Assembly (NCBI GenBank): GCA_033026295.1
Contig: CM065182.1
Span: 11,532,001 to 11,596,000, forward strand
Origin: Channa striata
Lineage: Eukaryota; Chordata; Actinopteri; Anabantiformes; Channidae
DNA: 64,000 nt
Direction: 5' to 3'
Of the stretch, positions 60,452-64,000 are shown one piece after another. The stretch's first letter is position 1. Each line of letters begins with the position of its first letter. The position numbers were made by a program, and so were the translations under genes. The notes under the pieces were generated by a model, which did no database searches, had not been told where the DNA came from, and was given only the letters and a program-made list of their open reading frames with translations.

Positions 60452-60972
60452 TGAGCCTCTTTCACATCGGAGCTCTGGAGAATATCTGGAGAAGCAGGTC
60501 CAGACATTCTCTGGAGTTGCTCTTTCACACCTGTAACATACATAATCTGTGAGAAGCCCGTTTCACACATGCACATGAATTCTGTCCTTCACCTGACTTT
60601 GACCGGATGGGGAGTATGTGACAAAACAAATGTTTTGAAAAACTTTGACCTGCGCGGCCCCTAGTACAGCGCTCGTAAATAGTTCGTGAACCCATAAGTC
60701 AAGCATGCTGCTCTTTCCTGAGTTGTCGGGAGGAGATAAAGTAAATGAATGGGTGTGTTGATGACGTTTCCATCACTCGACTGTTTTGCCTTTGGGCACT
60801 TGTACAATATAGACGTCCATTTGCCTGCATGTGAAAAATGATCTGGACTTTGTGGTCGGTAGCTAGCAGGGTACAGCACAATCAGCATAATGTTAACTTG
60901 CATTCCACCATACAGCCTCTCTGAATAACATCTGGATAACCCGGGATTCCAGTGCATATCTGAAAGCGGCTC
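60452..60972. mobile_element. Non-autonomous DNA transposon (MITE-like)
   Basis: The left end GAGCCTCTTTCA and the complement of the right end, GAGCCGCTTTCAGATATGCA, agree over the first dozen bases with one mismatch, as in terminal inverted repeats. The right end, ATTCCAGTGCATATCTGAAAG, matches the right end of the insert nested in the LINE at 37.5 kb. A shared internal word (complement of ACGTCATCAACACACCCAT) is at about 60748-60766. No transposase. The superfamily is not fixed because a target duplication is not clear. Confidence 0.55.
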
Positions 60973-61780
60973 TGGATGCACAAACACTGGAAACACATGC
61001 ACAAAGCTGTACACTGTACACTGTATACCTGTACGAGCACGATCAGCTGTTTTAGAAAGGTCTTACCAGTAATAGTTCCTTGTAAAATTTATGTGGTGGG
61101 TATAAATTTGAATAGAAATGTGGCACACACCTATGAGATTCCTTGGCATAGTGACTTTATAGTTTTGGGAACCTTCAGCAGAATGAACATTGTAACACTT
61201 TTTCCCCCATTTCATAATTTACTGAGAGTCTTAAATTCCCTGCGCAGAAATACGAATCAGATCATAAAACAACACTCCAGTTGTGTGGTTTGACAGCATC
61301 AGCAGCATTGTACTGTACTGTATCTTAATGTTGAAGCCCCAACACATTGGATCTCCCAGAGCAGCTCTGGGTTTTTGCCGGAGCTCCACAAACTACTGTA
61401 AATACCTTATGCAAATCCCCAGCTGAAATCTCTCGTTCTCTCAGCGAGGCAGCAGCTGTCCAGCTCTGAAGGGTTTTTGAGGACTTTGTAAGGATCCTGA
61501 GTCAAAATCGCCAAGATTTAAAACGTGTGCCTTCCCTCTCGCCCTCGTTCTCCATCTCCACCCACCTCCTCGCCCCCCATAAGATTTTGACATGCTTTGA
61601 GGGAGTTATTGCACCATGAGAATTTCACTCACTTCATCTTGATCATGTCTTACCCTTGCCTGCTCTTCATTTTTTAAGGGGGCTTTTCTGGCCCAAGACC
61701 CCCAAGATACCCCCTTCATCCCCCACCTCATCCATCCACATTTTGCCATCACTTCTCTCCATCACCACCATCACCACTGG
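60973..61780. other. Intergenic DNA
   Basis: No gene. C-rich CCCCCAAGATACCCCC-type sequence occurs at 61.69-61.74 kb. Confidence 0.5.
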
Positions 61781-61789
61781 CTACATTAA

Positions 61790-62060
61790 GGGCAGGGATG
61801 GCTGATGCATGTAGCGTTAAAGGGGCGGGTGGCCCAGCAGCGCCTGCCCGTGTCTGGACCAGGGCCCGGTTCATGAAATATTCACGGGCGAGTGTCCCTT
61901 CCAGGAGCTGGCTTGCGAGGAGGGAGGAGGAGGAGCAGGAGGGCCACATTAATATTTCAAACTGCAATCTCCTGCTTGACAAACTCTCCCACATGATTGG
62001 GTAAAAAGCTGCTTGCATTGCCTAGCAAGCACTAGCGCCGCTTCCCCCTTCACATCACCC
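61790..62060. promoter_or_regulatory. Candidate cis-regulatory block
   Basis: GC-rich with TTCATGAAATATTCACGGG (61870-61888), CCACATTAATATTTCAAAC (61944 onward) and CACATGATTGGG (an inverted CCAAT). Short frames on both strands lack family features. Regulatory identity is inferred from motif density and composition. Confidence 0.3.
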
Positions 62061-62268
62061 CCTCGTCTGCTTTTCACTCTCTCTCTGCATTTCTTTCCCT
62101 ATTCTAGGTCCACCTGTCCTCCATCTCTGTTTGTTGTCTTCCCCTCGTTTCTCTCACATCTCTCTTTTCATGGTTCTTCACTTGAATTTGATTCTTAAGT
62201 CTAGATGCTTGTTTGGGTTTGGTGTAATAATCTTGAGGAATGGGGTGGCGTTTTACAATTGCTAGATT

Positions 62269-62308
62269 TGTGTGTGTGTGTTTAGGTGTGTGTGTGTGTG
62301 TGTGTGTG
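62269..62308. repeat. (GT)n microsatellite
   Basis: GT run interrupted by TTTAG. Confidence 0.93.
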
Positions 62309-62309
62309 G

Positions 62310-62470
62310 GGGTTAATTAATTACGGCCAGTGATTTTGGCTGCCCTCCTAGTTGTGGGCCCCTGTTCTCAGCCGTCGGAGGTCTCCAGGGGCCCCGCCGG
62401 TGGGTCCTGCTGAATGAATTGGCATCCATTTTTTATGAAGAGCAGGTTATCCTATTTAGTCAGATTAAAA
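62310..62470. promoter_or_regulatory. Candidate cis-regulatory block
   Basis: Starts with GGGTTAATTAATTACGGCC, a tandem homeodomain site. GC-rich GGGGCCCCGCCGG follows, then GCTGAATGAATTGGCATCC. It abuts a GT repeat on one side and a low-complexity tract on the other, and looks enhancer-like by eye. Confidence 0.35.
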
Positions 62471-63390
62471 CAGACAAGAAGGAGGAGGTGAATGAGGAGG
62501 AGTGGGGACAGATCCAGAATGATGAGACCACAGAAGAAAAAAATACAACTTTCATCTCCTTTCTCTTTCTCCCATTTAAGGCTCTTTTCCTCCTTTCCTC
62601 CTCATCCTCCTCTTCCTCCCCTCTTTTCTGTCTGCCTTACTCTTAGGCTCCACTCAAAAACAAGCTTGCCCTCCTTCTCTCCTTCAACACCCCCGCCACT
62701 CCCATCAACTCACATCAAGTCCATCCCTTCACCCATCCACCTACCCATTAACCTGGTTATGGGTGCAGAGTGCTTTGCTGACCCTTTGCCAGGTGTGGCA
62801 CAACCTTCCATCTCTTCTTTCTCCATCTCTTTAGATGTATGTCTTTCCTGTGTCGCTGTGACTCTTACTTCTCCATTTCTTAATCTGTCTTTCTTTCTGT
62901 CTCACTCAGTGTGCTTTTTCTGCACATTTGAATTTCCTGCCAATTTTTGCTCTATGGGAGTTTGTTTGTCTTTCCGTCCCACTGTTTTTTTGGCTGAGTT
63001 TTTGTTATTAATTTCAATAAGATTGCAGGGAAAGAGATTGTCAAAAACTATACTCAATCATTTGTTGGCAACCCTTGGGCCACTTGCAGTGTAGCGTGAG
63101 CAACAAAGTGCTTTGTCTTTTAATACCACATGTTTATTAAAATGTTTATAAATTTTTTGACTGGGGCATTTGAGAAGAATAAATTCAGGTGTCAAATAAT
63201 TTATTGAAAGGAACCATCAGTGCCACCACTTCCACATTGGATAGTTATTTGGACACGCCCCCAGAAACCAGCGAGACAATTTCTCTCTTGGCCGTAACTC
63301 TGGCTATGAGTAATGCTTGTATAACTAGCAACTATAATATTCACAGCATAAGGACATGAGAAATCACATTATATTTCCTCCTACTCTTAA
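62470..63390. other. Low-complexity pyrimidine-rich and AT-rich DNA
   Basis: A TCCTCC/TTCC-rich stretch at 62.54-62.73 kb and TTTCT-rich sequence to about 63.0 kb yield a 200-codon open frame (62492-63094) that is Ser/Pro/Leu/Phe-rich with no domain. It is treated as an artefact. Confidence 0.6.
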
Positions 63391-63394
63391 GAAT

Positions 63395-63750
63395 GTGGAA
63401 TGATATGGAGTTACAACACGTTCTCATCCCAGAGCGTCGGATATTGACGGTTCCAAAGTTGTCAAATTCTGTTGCTTTGTACATCCTATCATATTGGTAT
63501 ATCATATTGCCATTGCATATTGCATATGCCACAGGTGCATTTTGGAGTCAGTATTGGATGATCCAGGAGAGCCACCTTTTGGCGCCACATAAAAAAATTT
63601 ATATTCACAAAACAACTACTTTAGGGTCAGGGAAAACAACTTAAGGGTGATGTTATGTTAGGAAGCACCAGCGGTTAGGGTTAGGCACAAAAACTTCTGC
63701 GTAAAGTTAAGTTAGAACACAATTTACTTAAAAGAAAAGTTCTACAAACG
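63395..63750. repeat. Dispersed fish repeat, second copy
   Basis: Contains CGTTCTCATCCCAGAGCGTCGG, TATTGACGG and GGTTAGGGTTAGGCACAAAAAC, words shared in whole or part with 2080-2240. The ends GTGCTTCCTATG (about 63750) and ACACGTTCTC (about 63416) may be the element borders, but no clear inverted repeat was found. Confidence 0.5.
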
Positions 63751-63844
63751 TGCTTCCTATGTACCAAACCATCTGCTTGTCTTTTCCAAAAGCACAGTGA
63801 CACCAGACAGGTGTGGAGGGGCAGCAGGACAGTCACAGGCTGCA

Positions 63845-63863
63845 GGGGGGGTGGGGGTGGGGG
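63845..63863 (+). other. G-quadruplex-capable G-run
   Basis: Runs of 7, 5 and 5 G separated by single T. The 7-G run can supply two tracts, so a four-tract G4 is possible. Confidence 0.6.
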
Positions 63864-64000
63864 AGTGTGTGCTTCAGCAAACCTTCAATCGTTTATGCGT
63901 ACGAAAAGCAGAAATCTGCCTTAAGTCTGCATCTGAAGGGGGGGATTGTGTCGTGGAAAATCTCTAACTTTGTACATTTAACAAAAAAGTGTCTATGACA

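Noticed and set aside
62492..63094. 200-codon plus-strand frame
   Set aside because: Composed of pyrimidine-rich low-complexity DNA; Ser/Pro/Leu/Phe-rich; no domain, splice or UTR context.

Overview
The window is vertebrate nuclear DNA, most likely from a ray-finned (teleost) fish. The signs are one intron-containing class IV POU homeobox gene in tens of kilobases of AT-rich non-coding DNA, many (CA)n/(GT)n microsatellites, and a fish-like set of worn transposons: a tRNA-headed SINE, Tc1-like elements, an RTE-type LINE, a hAT-like non-autonomous element and MITEs. No bacterial operons, rRNA, tRNA genes, CRISPR arrays or viral genes were recognised.

Gene: one protein-coding gene is well supported, a POU4F/Brn3-type transcription factor on the + strand. 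Exon 1 is 12656-12775 (40 codons). A 1,258-bp intron with clean GT/AG borders follows. Exon 2 is 14034-14963 (309 codons plus TAA), giving a 349-residue protein. A promoter-like block (three CCAAT-type boxes and a TATA-like stretch) lies 200-350 bp upstream of the ATG. A 3' UTR of about 1.7 kb ends near an AATAAA at 16699-16704. The protein mixes POU4F3-like features in its N-terminal half with POU4F1-like features in its C-terminal half, which suggests a fourth or duplicated POU4 paralogue.

Layout: 1-7.5 kb is non-coding, with SINE and dispersed-repeat copies and possibly the 3' end of an upstream transcript before 0.8 kb. A hAT-like element occupies 7.57-8.40 kb. 8.4-12.3 kb is upstream flank with a candidate enhancer at 11.2-11.5 kb. 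12.3-16.7 kb is the gene. 16.7-64 kb is a gene-poor flank with no convincing exon. In it, short moderately GC-rich blocks carrying homeodomain/POU-type motifs stand out from AT-rich DNA (about 19.5, 21.8-22.1, 23.7, 26.8, 28.3, 31.0, 34.2, 39.0, 41.6, 48.5, 50.5 and 61.8-62.5 kb). These are candidate regulatory elements, chosen by eye only. Between them lie a 1-kb polypurine tract (27.2-28.2 kb), an RTE LINE with a nested MITE (37.2-38.3 kb), an internally deleted Tc1 element (42.7-43.6 kb), a second Tc1 fragment (56.6-56.9 kb) and a MITE related to the nested one (60.45-60.97 kb).

Reading: this looks like a developmental transcription-factor locus with a long cis-regulatory landscape. I did not find a previously undescribed multi-gene system. 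The points most worth following are the paralogue identity of the POU4 gene, its unusual POU-specific-domain residues, its promoter architecture and the candidate enhancers.
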